A stretch of 64,000 nt of DNA from Syncephalis fuscata. Its lineage: Eukaryota > Zoopagomycota > Zoopagomycetes > Zoopagales > Piptocephalidaceae. The DNA lies in assembly GCA_025786725.1 (NCBI GenBank), contig JAHLTZ010000006.1:434001-498000 (forward strand), read 5' to 3'. The position numbers were made by a program, and so were the translations under genes. Shown here piece after piece: positions 22,157 through 35,154 of this stretch; position 1 is the first letter of the stretch, and each line of letters opens with the position of its first letter. The notes below the pieces were generated by a model. The model made no database searches. It was given only the letters and a program-made list of their open reading frames with translations, and was not told the DNA's origin.

Positions 22157-25100
22157 CTATTTTAATACGCGTGACATGGCCGTATCTAAACCTACACGTC
22201 GTTTCGGCGTTGTCACTTCTTGCTTCGTTGATGCTACTGCCGTTGTTGTGGTGGCTGTGGTCGACGGTGATCGTTCATTGCTTAGTGAACGAGATTGCAT
22301 CGTCAAAGGAGACCGTACCGACGGTAAAGATACAGTGGTAGGTGTAGGTGGTGAGGAGGAAGTCGATGCTACAGTCGGTGGTGATTTTGACGAACCAACT
22401 GTCGATAAAGGAGAGGTTGACATGTATTAACTATTCGTTGGCTCTTTTCCAGCTGAGCTAAAGCCGTCAATAATCGACGCTATTAAATAGTAAATACATT
22501 TCTATTAATAATTGTACAGAGTAGTAATATCTAGTAAACTACCTCTTGTTCTGAATTGACATGTCTTGCTGCACGGTAAACATCCTCGGCATGTTTAAGC
22601 CGTTTCTTTAAATTGACTTGAGCATCTTGCCATAATTGTACCTATTCAATTGATAAATAATAAATCGTTGTATACATCTATCCATTTACCTGATGTTGAC
22701 AAGATTTCCTACTACGTGCCAAATCCAATATTAATTGTTCTTTTTCATTCTTTAAATCATTAACTTGAAGTGCATTATCACTATAATATATACTATATAA
22801 GCATTATTAATGATATCAGGGCTATTTACTTACATGGCATGAGTACGTGCTATATCCAGCTCATGTTCTAGCGCATCAGCTCTCATTTCAGCATGTTTCC
22901 ATAGTTCTTGTAAATGTTCTGCTTCTTTACGCTGTTCTTCTCCCTTGGCCGTATCTTCCCGCCTATTTATTTGTTTATTTATTATAATACCATCGTATTA
23001 ATCATCATATCAATCAGAGCTGTAACTAAACTATTTACCATAACATTAACTCTTTTGATAGTTGATCAATTTGCTGTTCATATTCACCAGCCTTCATGGC
23101 CAACGCCTCCTGTCCTTTCACTTCATGTTCCATACCCACAATACTAATTATATTATATTAATACATAATATAACAGAATACAGAACAGTTAATCAATTAC
23201 CGGGAATAGCGTTCTTGTAACAACGTTTCTTGATTTCTTATCGTTGCCTACCAATATCCATACAATTAATACCATATTATTACACTATTATACAAATTAC
23301 TTACCATAGATCGATCTAACGAATCACGTAGCTCCATCGTATCAACTAGCATACGTTTCCGTTCATCTCGATACATTCTTAATTTATTATTAAGCTCATT
23401 TTGCCAATTAACATGATTGGCCTTGGCAGTAGTAGCCTCGGCTCTTTGTCGTTCATATGCCTCTTTAGTAAGACGAATTTCATTTTTTAATGCTCTACAC
23501 GTATTATACTATAGTTGCCTCATTAGTATCACTCTTTCCTATTATATATATATATATATGTATTTTCCTCAACTTACCAATCCTTGTCTCTCTGCCTCCA
23601 CGGCTGAATCCATCAATCGATCACGATGTAGACGACCAATATGTCGAGTATATTGCTGTTTAAGAAATAGCTCATAATTAAGCCGATTAGTCAGTAAAAG
23701 TACCTTCCGTTGTAGTACATTGACCGTTTTAATAAACTGTTCCGTCGATGTCTCTGTACTCTTAGTATCTATCGATACAGCATCACTAGTGGCCACTGGT
23801 TCAAACATATTGGCATCCTAGATTAAATTAAATAAAATGCTATTAATCTATCTATGTATTCAAAATAATACAATCACTACTTACCCAATGCTCTGTACCA
23901 ATAAGTGTACCCGAAGTAAGTGCTCGATGGGCAGCTAGAATAGATCGAACTGATGCCGCCACTGATATACCAGCCGGATATATGGCACTAAGTGACTGAT
24001 CTCTAGACATGGCTGATTCATCCAGATTCACCACTAAATCAGTAGATAAAGGAGCAACATCTGGTTTAGATGTTGTTTTGTCAATCGACTCTTTATCCAA
24101 GAGTAGCTCTTCTTGTCGTATTGGTGTATGAACTGCTTCATTGGGGATCCATCGTTCAGTTAAACTTTCTTCTTCACCAGCCTCGACATCCAGTACAGGT
24201 ACTTGATCGTTCTCTGATAGCATTTGATTACGTACAAGCATGACTTGCTCCTCTTCAAGCCAGCTCGTTTCACCAACCATCGTGGGTATACCCCATGATA
24301 GGAGACATCCTCATCCATAGATGCTTTATCTGACTGTAGACGAATACACTCGGCTACAATATCGGCCGGTTCTTTATCCATCCATCGAGAAGCATCTTGA
24401 CGCTCTTCAAGTGCATTGGTAAATAGAACAAAATTAGGATGAAGTTGATGTCGGCGAAGTAAAGGCTATATATATATATATATATGTAGATAGATATGCA
24501 TATATGTATATATCGTAATATTAGTTTATAGTTAATAAATAACAATTCATTGACAACTTACCATAGCCTCACTTCTAATTAGTTCATCTTCATCCTTGGC
24601 TATTACTTTACCAAAACAGCAATCCACTTCTTTGGTATAGGCAATAGGCGAACGTAGAAATGTAATAGTATTACAGGGAAACATACCATACAACATATTA
24701 AACAACGGTGCTGCCTCCGGCACACGAACATCGGCATCATCATCAACTGTCATAATATAACATATTAATGTAAATAGTATACATTATATTAAATGGTACC
24801 ACTTACTGGCTGTATCCCATTCATCAGCCATAACGGACACAATACGTAGACCAAGATTTTCACCAGATGGTGAACTAGTCTCATCGCCCATAGGAGGTGG
24901 ACGCCAATACAATACACGCATACACACCCAGTATAATAGTGGTAACATTTTAGTTAATGCGGTACATATACGTGGCATAAGCATTAATAGCAAGGATACA
25001 CCTGAAGTTACTACCAAGGCAGATTTATCCAACTAATCAAATATAATTAATATATATATATAAACATAACATAGCATAACATATAACACATCAGTATACT

Positions 25101-26116
25101 TACCAATAAAGAACATAATAATGCTTCCATTAATGGTGTATCTACAATATGATGTAAATGAAGATCCTATTCATTAATAATCAAAAGTAATTGTGAATTA
25201 ATATAATATAATATATAGCATTATTAATAACAAAATTACCTGTCGACGAGCATGTGTTATCAATAAATCAAGCATATGAGCACGATCTGATGAATGAATA
25301 AAATATTTATGTACTGCCATAAAGAATGCCTAATTACTCCATATTAATAACCTATTAACATAGTTATATAATAGTGTTTACTTTGGCATTGGCACCTCCA
25401 TAGGCCACAAGAATATCTTCCAGATTGTCCTTTAATTCACGAGTACCTGCTTGTTCCACTTGATTCGTAATAGTACAATTACCACGATAGACATGTAATA
25501 AGGCCATAATAAGACTTTCACGTGATATCAATGACAATTTATCCTCTTCAGCCGTCAATGGTGATGGTGACAATAGTTGTAATAATACATTAGTTACTTC
25601 ACGTACTGGTTCAAATCCATTCTCTTCTCTTAATGCACCCAATAGTGTATTATACCACCATTGTTTAGATATCATATCTACATCCATAGATACAGTTGTA
25701 TTACTTGATGTAGTTGAAGTAGTTGAATGATAAGGTGTGGCTGTATTTGTATTACTGGTAGAGGTTGTAGTTGTAGTTCCTACTCCTCCTCCTCCACTAC
25801 TACCACTACCACTACCACTACCACCTACTCCTCCTGTCCCTGTTGCAGTTACATTGATGGTTGCAGCGCCAGTATTTATATAACTGCCATAATTAGTACT
25901 GTTATAGGTGTTTGTGGTTCGTAGATTAGGTAACCGTTTACGAAGTTGTTGTACTGCTTCAGCATCAGGTATACAGATATTTAGTTCATTTTGGGCTATA
26001 TCCTGTGCTGTACTCTCTACTATAGACGCTCTTTCCCGGCAGTCTTCTACTAACGGTGTTGTATCATTATGGTCGTCTATGACCGATATTGACGGCAAAG
26101 AAGGCAATTGCGCCAT
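22157..26116 (-). CDS. TSC1: Hamartin/TSC1 homologue
   Basis: TSC1 stabilises the TSC2 GAP that switches off Rheb and hence TORC1; in fission yeast it also affects amino-acid uptake. The start Met is at 26116 (MAQLPSLPSISVID). A 5' exon carries helical segments (WWYNTLLGALREENGFEP, LSLISRESLIMALLHVYRG) interrupted by a Gly/Thr/Ser low-complexity insert at about 25700-25870. Later exons give AFFMAVHKYFIHSSDRAHML, VTSGVSLLLMLMPRICTAL and, most tellingly, PLFNMLYGMFPCNTITFLRS, a hamartin signature. The 3' third (22.4-23.8 kb) is many short exons encoding Gln/Glu/Arg-rich coiled coil, ending in a Ser/Thr/Pro tail with stop at 22157. About a dozen introns. One frame break near 24288 (CCC). The promoter is shared with divergent YKT6. 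Orthology rests on motif recall, not alignment. Confidence 0.8.
23540..23560 (+). repeat. TA microsatellite in a TSC1 intron
   Basis: Alternating TA run. Similar runs occur at about 24466-24486, 29276-29292 and 29479-29499, all within introns of minus-strand genes. Confidence 0.85.
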
Positions 26117-26540
26117 AGTGCCTGTCCCGGTCTATTGCTTATTAATAATAGCCTATACTATTTATATTCCACTAGATCACACTAATCTACCACTAGTTGG
26201 TAGGTGTAATCAAGTAGGTGAACGTCGAGGTTATCCAACTAGTTCAGTTGGTATTTAAAAAGAAAAGGATTATAAAATGGGTCACTGTTTTAAATGACTA
26301 CAGTATGACTATAATATGACTATATGATCTATTATTTGTGTATTTGTGTGTATTAATTGAATATGGCTAAATGTGTTATGTTAAAATGAAGTTAAAACAC
26401 TTTTTCTTTCTAAGGTTTCCTTTTTAACTTGTTACTCAACCACTCACTCACTCACTTACCTACTAACTACTCGTCACTTATCATCATCATCATCATCATC
26501 TTTTATTGCTTTATTGTTATTGGGTTATTAGTCAGTCACT
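26117..26540. promoter_or_regulatory. Bidirectional promoter region, TSC1 / YKT6
   Basis: 424 bp between the two start codons of divergently transcribed genes. It contains a C/T-rich stretch near 26400-26480 and a CAT trinucleotide run at 26480-26500. No specific factor site is claimed. Confidence 0.5.
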
Positions 26541-27307
26541 ATGAAAGTATTTGCTGTGGGTGTTTGTGCTGGTGAGGAGAAGCAAGAATTAATTGCTGCC
26601 GAACTTGAACTATCGTCATTTAGTTTCTTTGAACGTATGGGGTAAGTAGAACTGTATTCTATGGTAACTAACTATTAAATGCTAACAACACTATTCTTGC
26701 TATAGAGTTAAAGAATTTCTACCCTTTTTTATACGTACTATTGCTGAACGTACAGAGATTGGTCAACGACAAAGTGTAGAACAAGATAGTAAGTCTAATA
26801 GTTGTTCAATATGTAATATTAATATTCAATATACTTATTGGATATGAATAGATTATGTGGCTCATGTCTATCGTCGATTTGACGGTTTATCTGGTACGAT
26901 TGTTGCCGATAAAGAGTATCCACCTCGTGTGGCCTATTCCCTAATCAATAAACTACTGATGAATTCTCGGCTCAAGTACCACAGAGTCGTCGTGAACCGG
27001 GTTTGGTATGGGCACCACTTAAAGACTATATTAAAAAGTACCAAGATCCACGTCAAGCAGATACAATTATTAAAGTGCAACAAGAATTGGATGAAACCAA
27101 GATTGTACTGTAAGTATCTATCTATATCTATATCTATATCAATAGATCAATACTAATGTTGATGGAATAGCATAAAACAATTGAATCCGTATTGCAACGA
27201 GGAGAGAAATTAGATAGTTTGTTGAAAAGTCCGATATACTCTCTAGCCAATCAAAAGTATTTTATAGATCAGCTAAAAAACAGAATTCATGTTGCAGTCT
27301 TATGTAA
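26541..27307 (+). CDS. YKT6: R-SNARE Ykt6
   Basis: Longin-domain R-SNARE acting in ER-Golgi, vacuolar and autophagic fusion; lipid-anchored instead of membrane-spanning. Exon 1 is 26541-26641 ([27 protein letters not shown]), exon 2 is 26706-26788 ([20 protein letters not shown]), exon 3 starts at 26852 ([27 protein letters not shown]), and the SNARE motif follows ([29 protein letters not shown]). The final residues in the restored frame are [10 protein letters not shown]: a CCxxM box giving palmitoylation on the first Cys and prenylation on the second, as in known Ykt6. Frame breaks near 26955, 27110 and 27230 each lack one base. Converges on the Treslin-like gene, whose stop is 107 bp away. 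Confidence 0.92.
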
Positions 27308-27414
27308 CGTATTAATAGAGAGCATTTCTGTATTATTCTCAACTAATCATTATAATCGTAATAAAATAATGATATCATCCATTATATATCTATATGTATA
27401 TGTGTGTTTATTTA

Positions 27415-30400
27415 TTAAGGTGGTTGTGATGTAATTGAATGATGGTTATCGTTATCACGTTTAGTATGAGCAGCAAATAAATCTAATAATCGACCTGATC
27501 GTTTTACTGGTGTCTCTTGTATAATTAAATCATGTTGTTGTTGTTGTTGTATTGATGGATAATGATGTGTTCGATGTGTACTGGGTGATCCCATCAATTG
27601 TTGTAATATTAAATCATCTTCATCGTTATTAATATCTTTATGATTAGTTAACGTTTTACGGCCTTGTGGTGTTTTAGACAATAGCCATGGTGCTCGTCGT
27701 TGACGACTAGGTGTTCTTAATTCATCTACAGTATTGGCTGAATGATGTCTAGTAGGACCTGGTCTACTCTCACTAGGTCCTATATCATCGGTGTAGCGCA
27801 TAGATAACTAGAATATATATATGTATATACGCATTATATTTATATATGTCATAGTATTAATACATTGAATAGCTGTATAAATAAATAAATTACCGGAGAT
27901 TCAGGCACTAAACAATTACGTATACGATTTGAACAAGGCGTGCCTATTACACATTAGTATGTATTTCTATTAAATAAATACAGTATTATAATATTTACCT
28001 GTAATAGAGTAACCAATTGATTCACGCTCTACACCACCACTATTACTACTACCACTATCATTACTAGTATTAGTAGGTATAGATACGTTGGATCTCTTTG
28101 ACAAGAATGATGGTATAGAGGGTGTAGATGATGTAGTCGATACACTACTGGCTGATGAATGTCTTCTTGATCGGATTTGTTGTCGTTTCTCTAGTTTAGC
28201 CTGTACTACTTTTGGATCAAGATAGACTTGTCGATGATGAAAGGGAAACTTGCCATTATTAACACCATGTCTTGCTGGAATACAGTCAGGATCATGTCGA
28301 CGTCTACGGCGAATAGACCGTTGGGTTGATTTCTTCTCTGATAGTAATAGCGATTCAATGTCTGGGGATTGATTACTACGACGCGTGTTACGTGATCGTT
28401 TACCCAATACGGCACGTATTGTTGATGGCTGAGGTGAATTGACTAATGGATCTGGTTCATCATGTTCATAGTACGGTACAGTATATCGAGTAATAATGGT
28501 AATTGTTGTTTATAGCTAGATAGATATATGAATAGATGTCAAGTAATGACATAGATTACTTACATTGGTAAAAGTCCATCGTAGAATACTTCAAGTGGAT
28601 TTGTTTTATGAGAACTATTATACATAGTAGATGGCAATAAATTGGATCGTGCTATGGGAGTGTGATCAATAAAACTGGCCCATATACACAATTTATCAGC
28701 CCATAATTGCATTTGTTGTTGATCGGTTGTTTCTACATCTTGAATTCGTATTAACGTTTTCTGTCTTAACCAGGCTGTTTCCAGTAATAATACAATCTGT
28801 AATTCAACTCTATAACAATTATATCATTATTATTAAAATGTTAATATAGTACTCATATTGTTAGTATCATAGTATTAATTGTATCTATATTAATAGTTTA
28901 CCCTATTAATTTAAGCCATCCAAATGAGGTTGATCGTTGAGTGGCTAGTTCAAAATAATCTTTTTCTTTAATATCAATCCATGATAAATCATCTTCGGTT
29001 ACAGTTTCCTTTCCTTTCTTTCTCTGTTTTAGTGCAGCAGTTATCTTATTTAATCGATTGGTCAATGCTTCTACTGTCATTATTAAACTATTTGCCCATT
29101 CATATAGCTATATTGATATTAATTATTCATATACTAATTATATTAAACATAGAGTTATTTACCTGTTCAATAGGCCATTCTTTACTTATAAACAATTCAC
29201 GTTTATGTGATAGTTCATTAATAAATGATGTTATTGTCATAGACTGGTTATATTATAATATATTATAATTAATTAATATATATATATATATACACTAGTA
29301 ATACGGATTATTGTAATCTTACCTTTTCTTCTTCTTCTTTATCTAGTTGATAGAACGTTATATAATACAAATGAAATAGTTGTTCAATGGCCTCGTTACT
29401 ATTTAATGGTAATTGCTTCTTCTTTAATTCCATCTCATTCTTTCTCTTTTCTTCATTAATTATCCATCTAATATCGTGTATATATATATATATATATAAT
29501 TATTATAACTACTAATATACTACTATTATGAATTACTTACTGTTGACGATGTTTTATATAAGATAATGCTTTATCTCTCTTTAATTGTTGCAATGGTTCT
29601 TGATCAAGTAAACAAGTACTTGATTGATGTTGTATACCTTTAATAGTCGAATTAAAATGACTATACTTTGACTGTAACCATCGATGTACTCTTGATGAAT
29701 CAGCCATTGTACATTCACCCCACCAATACTCCATTATTGCTGGTTCAAATGTTAATTCATTAGAATCTTAAATAATTGATATTAATTAGTATTTATAATG
29801 AACTAGTTAATTAATAGACCTACCTGATACATCATGTTGATTAGGAGTTGTATTGATATTCTATTATTCATCAATTTCACTACTAAATACATTGAATTGT
29901 TACTTACCTTTAATACTTGTTGATATGTATCAGTAATACCGTAGAAACAACCAATGGTAGATGTCAATGCTAGCCATAATCCATACTTAAATGGTATATC
30001 CTCATTATCATTACTAGTTGATTGTAATGAAACCAGTAAACACTGTTGAGCTGTTTGTAATCGCTGTATTATTTGATAGAACCACAATCGACCTATACTT
30101 GATACAGTATCTGTAATACACAATAATGGACGTCCAATCCATAAATGTGGTTTATCATTTAAATCCACTTTAAATGTTGTATTGAGTACTTGAAACCAAT
30201 CAATTTGTTGTAAATCAATCTTTTCCATAATATTGAATTGTATTCCCCTAATGATTAGTAATTAGTAATTAATATTGATTAGTTACTATGTGACATGATA
30301 GACTTACGGATAATTTAGACTACAATTATTCTTATTTTCAATTAAATCATAAAATATTAATTGAATCGGTTCAACTGATTTGTCGTTAGATATAACTGGA

Positions 30401-31534
30401 TGCCATTGTACTTGTAATACAGGTATTCTACTTTTTGTATATCATTACTGGGTAGTACTCTATCCATAGTAGTTGATCTAAATTCTTTTACTCGATAATG
30501 TCTGAAATAAGCAGAAAATGGCAATAGTGATTGCATTCTATGCCATAGTGTACTATCAAGTAATCTACCCTCATAGTGCTGTACGATACACGCTAATCCT
30601 TTTTTAATTTCCTCGGCAATCTATATAATAGTAATTAGTAATATTACTGGTTATACTAATATTGTATACTTACTATGCTATGCGGTCTATTTAATTCATT
30701 AGATGATATTAACCACCAATTAAATGATATACGCTCTTCATCGATCAACTGTTGTTTAATCATGTCTTGTTGTTGATCAGTCATTATATCAATCCATTCC
30801 CGTTGAATATATTCCGATAGAAATGCCCTATCTTCCAATGGTCCTGTAAATGTAGGATCCATTAATTGCAGCTCTTCTTTATTACACGGTAACTGTCCCA
30901 TAACATAAACGTAATTTTTAACAAATCGCCGTCTATCTCTATTACGCATCGCATGGACTGGTGTTTGAAAGTGATCATGAACGCTTGATTCATTCCATTT
31001 AATGATCTGTTGAGGTATTTGTTTTAACATTCAGTCCATCCACTAGCAAATGATGTTGTTGATGTTGAACCTATTGGTTTTATAGAAGGTGGATGTTGAA
31101 TAGCCTTATTAAGCGTATATTTTAATAGATCAATAGATTCTCTATTTACAGGCATTAAGTAGTCATTAGAGCCACTACTACTACTACTATTAGTATTATT
31201 AGTATTATTATTATTATTGGTGTTGTTGATAGATAATCGATTGGTAGGCTTATTGGGTTCATTCATTGGTTGAGGACACGTCCATTGTTGTGTTGCTGGA
31301 TGATATAGCCTAAATGTAGATATACAGTCAAGGTTTTTATACCGTTAATGGTCAATAGTTAATAAACAGAAAAGGATATGTCCATTGAATACGGCTATCA
31401 ACATATCGTGATAAATAGACGAGTGTTTGTACGAGACAGTTGACGAGTGATTCTACAGAAACTGATGTCGTTGTCGTCAACAATATACTACTGTCAATAA
31501 TAAATAGCGCTCTAGGTGTTGACCGCACTCTCAT
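27415..31534 (-). CDS. Treslin/Sld3-like replication-initiation factor (tentative)
   Basis: Many-exon minus-strand gene. The N-terminal part looks like a vWA-type fold: RSTPRALFIIDSSILL, LVNCLVQTLVYLSRYVDSR, and NYVYVMGQLPCNKEELQLMD, matching the beta strands and helices of animal Treslin. Internal exons are helical (GRLWFYQIIQRLQTAQQCLL). An exon pair near 28.7-29.1 kb gives KEKDYFELATQRS, VELQIVLLLETAWLRQ and QLWADKLCIWASF, resembling the conserved Sld3-Treslin domain that binds Cdc45. The C-terminus is basic and Ser-rich with IRAVLGKRSRNTRRS, IQETPVKRSGRLLDLF and several SP/TP sites, as expected for a CDK-regulated initiation factor. Treslin/Sld3 loads Cdc45 on MCM with Dpb11/TopBP1. Frame breaks occur near 31025 and probably 31345. 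The start (31534) and exon map are approximate. An alternative is an unrelated nuclear protein. Confidence 0.5.
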
Positions 31535-31743
31535 AGACGGTGAACCAAACACCCATTGAGCAGTTTCCGTATTATTACGACGCGTATTCTGACCATGTTT
31601 GTTATACGGACAAGTATCGGTTGAATTCAAGTTATCATAGTGAAAAATTAATAAAATGTAAAAAAAAGGCATACCAAATGTTTATTATGTATTATTATTA
31701 TTATAATTATTATAATTACTGTATTTATTATTTATTAATACTT

Positions 31744-33494
31744 TTACCACTCTTCCAATTCATCGGGAATACTGCCCGTCATACGCACTAGACAGTGAGC
31801 GATATTGAGGGCGGTATCCACCATGAATCCACGGTAAAGACCTTGAATACCCCATGAATCCCACCAAGATACAGGAGATAGTGGCTTTTCATGATCTTTA
31901 CTAGAGGGAGAACTGCGATGGCGTGGCATAGGACGTGGTGTACGTCGACCGCCTTCTTCCGTTACAATACGGTAGAAACAGTCCCAGAAGCCGCGATAGT
32001 TACGACCAACACCTACACAGGTCTCCAGCTCACGTCCTCCGCCATAGGCTTGTACTTGTAAACGGCGTCGAATGGTTTCTACAGGACGTATAATGGCTAG
32101 ACCCATCGTATTTAGCCCAAGTTCCCAAAGAGCAAATCGCGTTGGTGCGTCAGCAGCCGAAATGCCCACGCATCGATCAATAATAAGTGGTGCAGCATGG
32201 CGTAGTACGGGTGTCACTGTATATACAATCATCGTGGGCAGCAATAAACTAGAAGAAAAGTAGAGTGACCAAAGAGATCCACGATGTTCACCGGAAATGA
32301 TATCGACCAATGCTTGAATAGGATTGCTATATCGACGATGTTGCGGATGACTTGTCTGGGCAATCATACTAATAGTGGTATTAACAATAGTGTAAATATA
32401 CTAAATAAATAATGCTTACCGGGTACGTATAAGATCTAATGGACTAAGTAACCAGCCAGTAATTAAGTGACTGCCCACCATAGTAGCAAAATTGGGAAAT
32501 GCCCGATCTAAATGCTGTAGAGGAATTGTATCGTCATAGAGTCCGAAAAAGTCATTCATATAACCTTCAAATGTTGGTTGAATCATTTCATGGCTCATTT
32601 CACGAATCCAGTGTGTAGTTTGACCTACGTATTATAAATGAGTGTCAAGCGTATATGTACGATAAAGGACTGTACCTTTCCATAGTGAAAATACGCCTTC
32701 ATCATCATGACGCCAAATTGTTTTAATCATGGATAGTGCACCACCCTGCACTGGATAGAATTGATAGGTGGGTCGAGTAGCATCTCGGTAAGGATTGGTG
32801 GCGGTAATATAGCCTGAAACATCAGTGGATAGACCGCGTTTATTACGCGATGCACCAGTTGAGCTTGGTGTTGGTTTAGGCGGCTTCTTTGGTGAACGTG
32901 GACCTGTACGGCGTCGTGGATCGTAGTATTCAGGATCATCCGAGTCGAAAGTACGATCCGACTACATCCATAGTGTTAGTTTGTTGTTAATATTAATAAA
33001 AGTACAAATGTTATATCGTTATAAATACTTACTAAGTAAAGATCGGATCTATCGGATAGACGGGCGTCTTCGTCTTCGTCGTCGTCATATTGCTCTTCGT
33101 CGGACGAAATAAGTAATCGGGCTCGCTCTTGTTGTTGTAATTGATAAAGCGCGGCATCACTGGGCAGCCATTGGATTTGCACGAGGGTGGCTGCCACTTC
33201 AAATGGCGACATCGCCGCCAAGGAAAGATATTTTAACATGGCAAACGAGCCTAATTGTCGGCCTGGTGTTGAAGCATTCGTGCCGAATGAAAAGCGATCG
33301 CGTACTGAAGACGTGGTGGAAGACGCGGCCGCTTGATCTTCAAGGCCACGGTAGTAATCCATTGTGGCTTCGCGTGGATCGCGACTAGGCGGCACAAATT
33401 GCGTTGGTTGTGTACGAAGCGGGTCAGATAGTTTAGGCCGAAATGCTTCGTAAACATACTCGGGTGGAGGGGGAGGAGCCCCAAAGTCTGTCAT
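31744..33494 (-). CDS. UGO1: Ugo1-like mitochondrial outer-membrane carrier
   Basis: Modified mitochondrial-carrier protein of the outer membrane that links the fusion GTPases Fzo1 and Mgm1. Exon 1 (start 33494) gives MTDFGAPPPPPEYVYEAFRP, LKYLSLAAMSPFEVAATLVQ (degenerate first carrier motif) and an acidic stretch (DDDEDEDARLSDRSDLYL). Exon 2 starts at 32962 with SDRTFDSDD and contains GALSMIKTIWRHDDEGVFSL, then HWIREMSHEMIQPTFEGYM and LITGWLLSPLDLIRTR (PxDxxRTR carrier signature). The last exon has LGLNTMGLAIIRPVETIRRR (P-x-E-x-x-R signature), GIQGLYRGFMVDTALNIAH and stops at 31744. Three short introns. No frame breaks seen. Its start lies 233 bp from that of ATP11 on the other strand. The family (Ugo1/SLC25A46) is well supported. 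Confidence 0.85.
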
Positions 33495-33727
33495 ATTGTC
33501 AAACTATATCCTACTACTACAGCTACTACTACTACCAGTAATATGAATGACAATATAAATAATAAAGATAATAAAATAGTTGTTTAACGTGGCAATCACC
33601 GCTGTAGAACGTAAAAGGTGCTTTTTCGAGTCAAGCAGAAGAAAGAAGGTGTGACGCTAACGATAGCGGAAGTTAAAATAGTATTTTCTTCTTCCTTGGT
33701 TTCCGTCGTAATATTCAATTTTACAAA
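33495..33727. promoter_or_regulatory. Short bidirectional promoter, UGO1 / ATP11
   Basis: 233 bp between divergent start codons of two mitochondrial biogenesis genes. The plus-strand leader has a pyrimidine-rich stretch (about 33680-33715). No named element is claimed. Confidence 0.5.
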
Positions 33728-35068
33728 ATGTTGCACGGGCGCTGGCCGCGCTTATTAAGTCGGTCCAATGTATTAACGCACAATACAGCTAGTAATGGAC
33801 AACAAACGAGTAGCCAGTTGATATTTAATACGAGTAAGTAACTATTGGCATAATATATACATATACATATACATATACATATTATTATTATTATATAGCA
33901 CTACAGACGCGATCAGCCTCTACTCAAGGCCCAGCTAGTGGCATCGCAATCAACTCACCGGCCGAACGGTATGCCAGCAAACTCAAGTCTCGAGTAGGCC
34001 TGTGAGCATCTCGGACATTGTTTAATACACTTATTTATATATATATATATTATAGAGATGCAAAGCAACTTCGATCCACTTCGGCCCAGACTAATAGCGC
34101 AGACTATTATCGGCAAAAATACGCAGATAAGCTTAAAGAAAAAGCAGCAAGGTAAAATAGAATAATATGTAAAATAACTGTTAATAAATATGCTATCTAG
34201 CATGGGTGTATCAGTTGAAGAGCTGGAGAAAAAAGCGCAACAAGAACGAGCGAAACGTGAACAAAATACATTGAAAATGGCCCGCGAAAAGGAATTAGGA
34301 GAGCCAGCATTACCGCCACTACTGCAGAGACCAGTCATTCTTCAACTATATCGGAAATTGGTTCAAAGGCATCTACAACCAATGCTAAAGAGCAAGTAAC
34401 AGAGGAAGGGCCCAATGGTGTTAAGGTAAATCATTATTAATAAGTCAATAATTATTTTATTTATTTTATAATAGCCATTGGATAAAATAGTAAAATTAGA
34501 ATTATTGATGGATAAAAATACCGAGGCCATTACAACTATTTGGAATCAGCATCATTCGAGTAAGCGTGGATTATCGGCCGTGATACCTGCTGATACTTAT
34601 CGGAATCTATTGGCTCGGGCCCGAGAATTTCCATCAGTAAGTGCACGACTATATTAACAATAAATACAAAATGCTAATTATTTATCATAGTTTATACTGC
34701 CATTGCCACGCAATGAAGGTGTCGAATTCTTCTGGCTTCAATTTAGTGGGCATCAGTGCTATTTTACATCATTAGCCGAGTATAAACTACACGCAGAACA
34801 CGCACGTCCCTACCTTATACTTACTCACTATCCAGAATTAATGGATAGTAAGCAAGTTGTGTTGATGCGAGGTGAACTTGGCGATACTGAATCTGCTAGT
34901 CAGTCAGTGCCAATGACTACAGATGATGCACGTCTACTCGTCTATATGTTGCAAGACTTTTACGTAACAGGATCGAAAGATAAACAGTCTTTGGTTGAGC
35001 GCTTCCATCGTCAACCAGAGACATTTAAGTTTGAAGATCTTGTGGATGCAGTAAATCGTCTTGGCTGA
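33728..35068 (+). CDS. ATP11: Atp11, mitochondrial F1-ATPase beta-subunit assembly chaperone
   Basis: Matrix chaperone that binds free F1 beta subunits during ATP synthase assembly. Exon 1 begins MLHGRWPRLLSRSNVL, an Arg-rich presequence. A second exon (to 33968, donor GTATGC) continues TLQTRSASTQGPASG; exon 3 (34056-34151) gives YYRQKYADKLKEKAA; exon 4 (from 34201) gives MGVSVEELEKKAQQER. The conserved domain follows: PLDKIVKLELLMDKNTEAI, IWNQHHSSKRGLSAVIPAD, FPSFILPLPRNEGVEFFWLQ, CYFTSLAEYKLHAEHARPY, LILTHYPELMDSKQVVLMRG, LLVYMLQDFYV, ending in FEDLVDAVNRLG. One frame break near 34320 (CC). Downstream it converges on the ankyrin gene with an 86 bp gap. Confidence 0.9.
33852..33880 (+). repeat. 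ATACAT hexanucleotide microsatellite
   Basis: Tandem ATACAT units inside ATP11 intron 1. Confidence 0.8.
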
Positions 35069-35154
35069 AATAAAAGTTATTATTGCTAGTATTTGAAAAT
35101 GTATAGTAAATATTGATTTAATAAATAAAATAAAACATTTATTTATAGCTATGT

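Noticed and set aside
22176-22430. 84-codon plus-strand ORF opposite the TSC1 tail
   Set aside because: Exact antisense of a Ser/Thr/Pro-rich coding exon, giving a Val/Asp-rich shadow.
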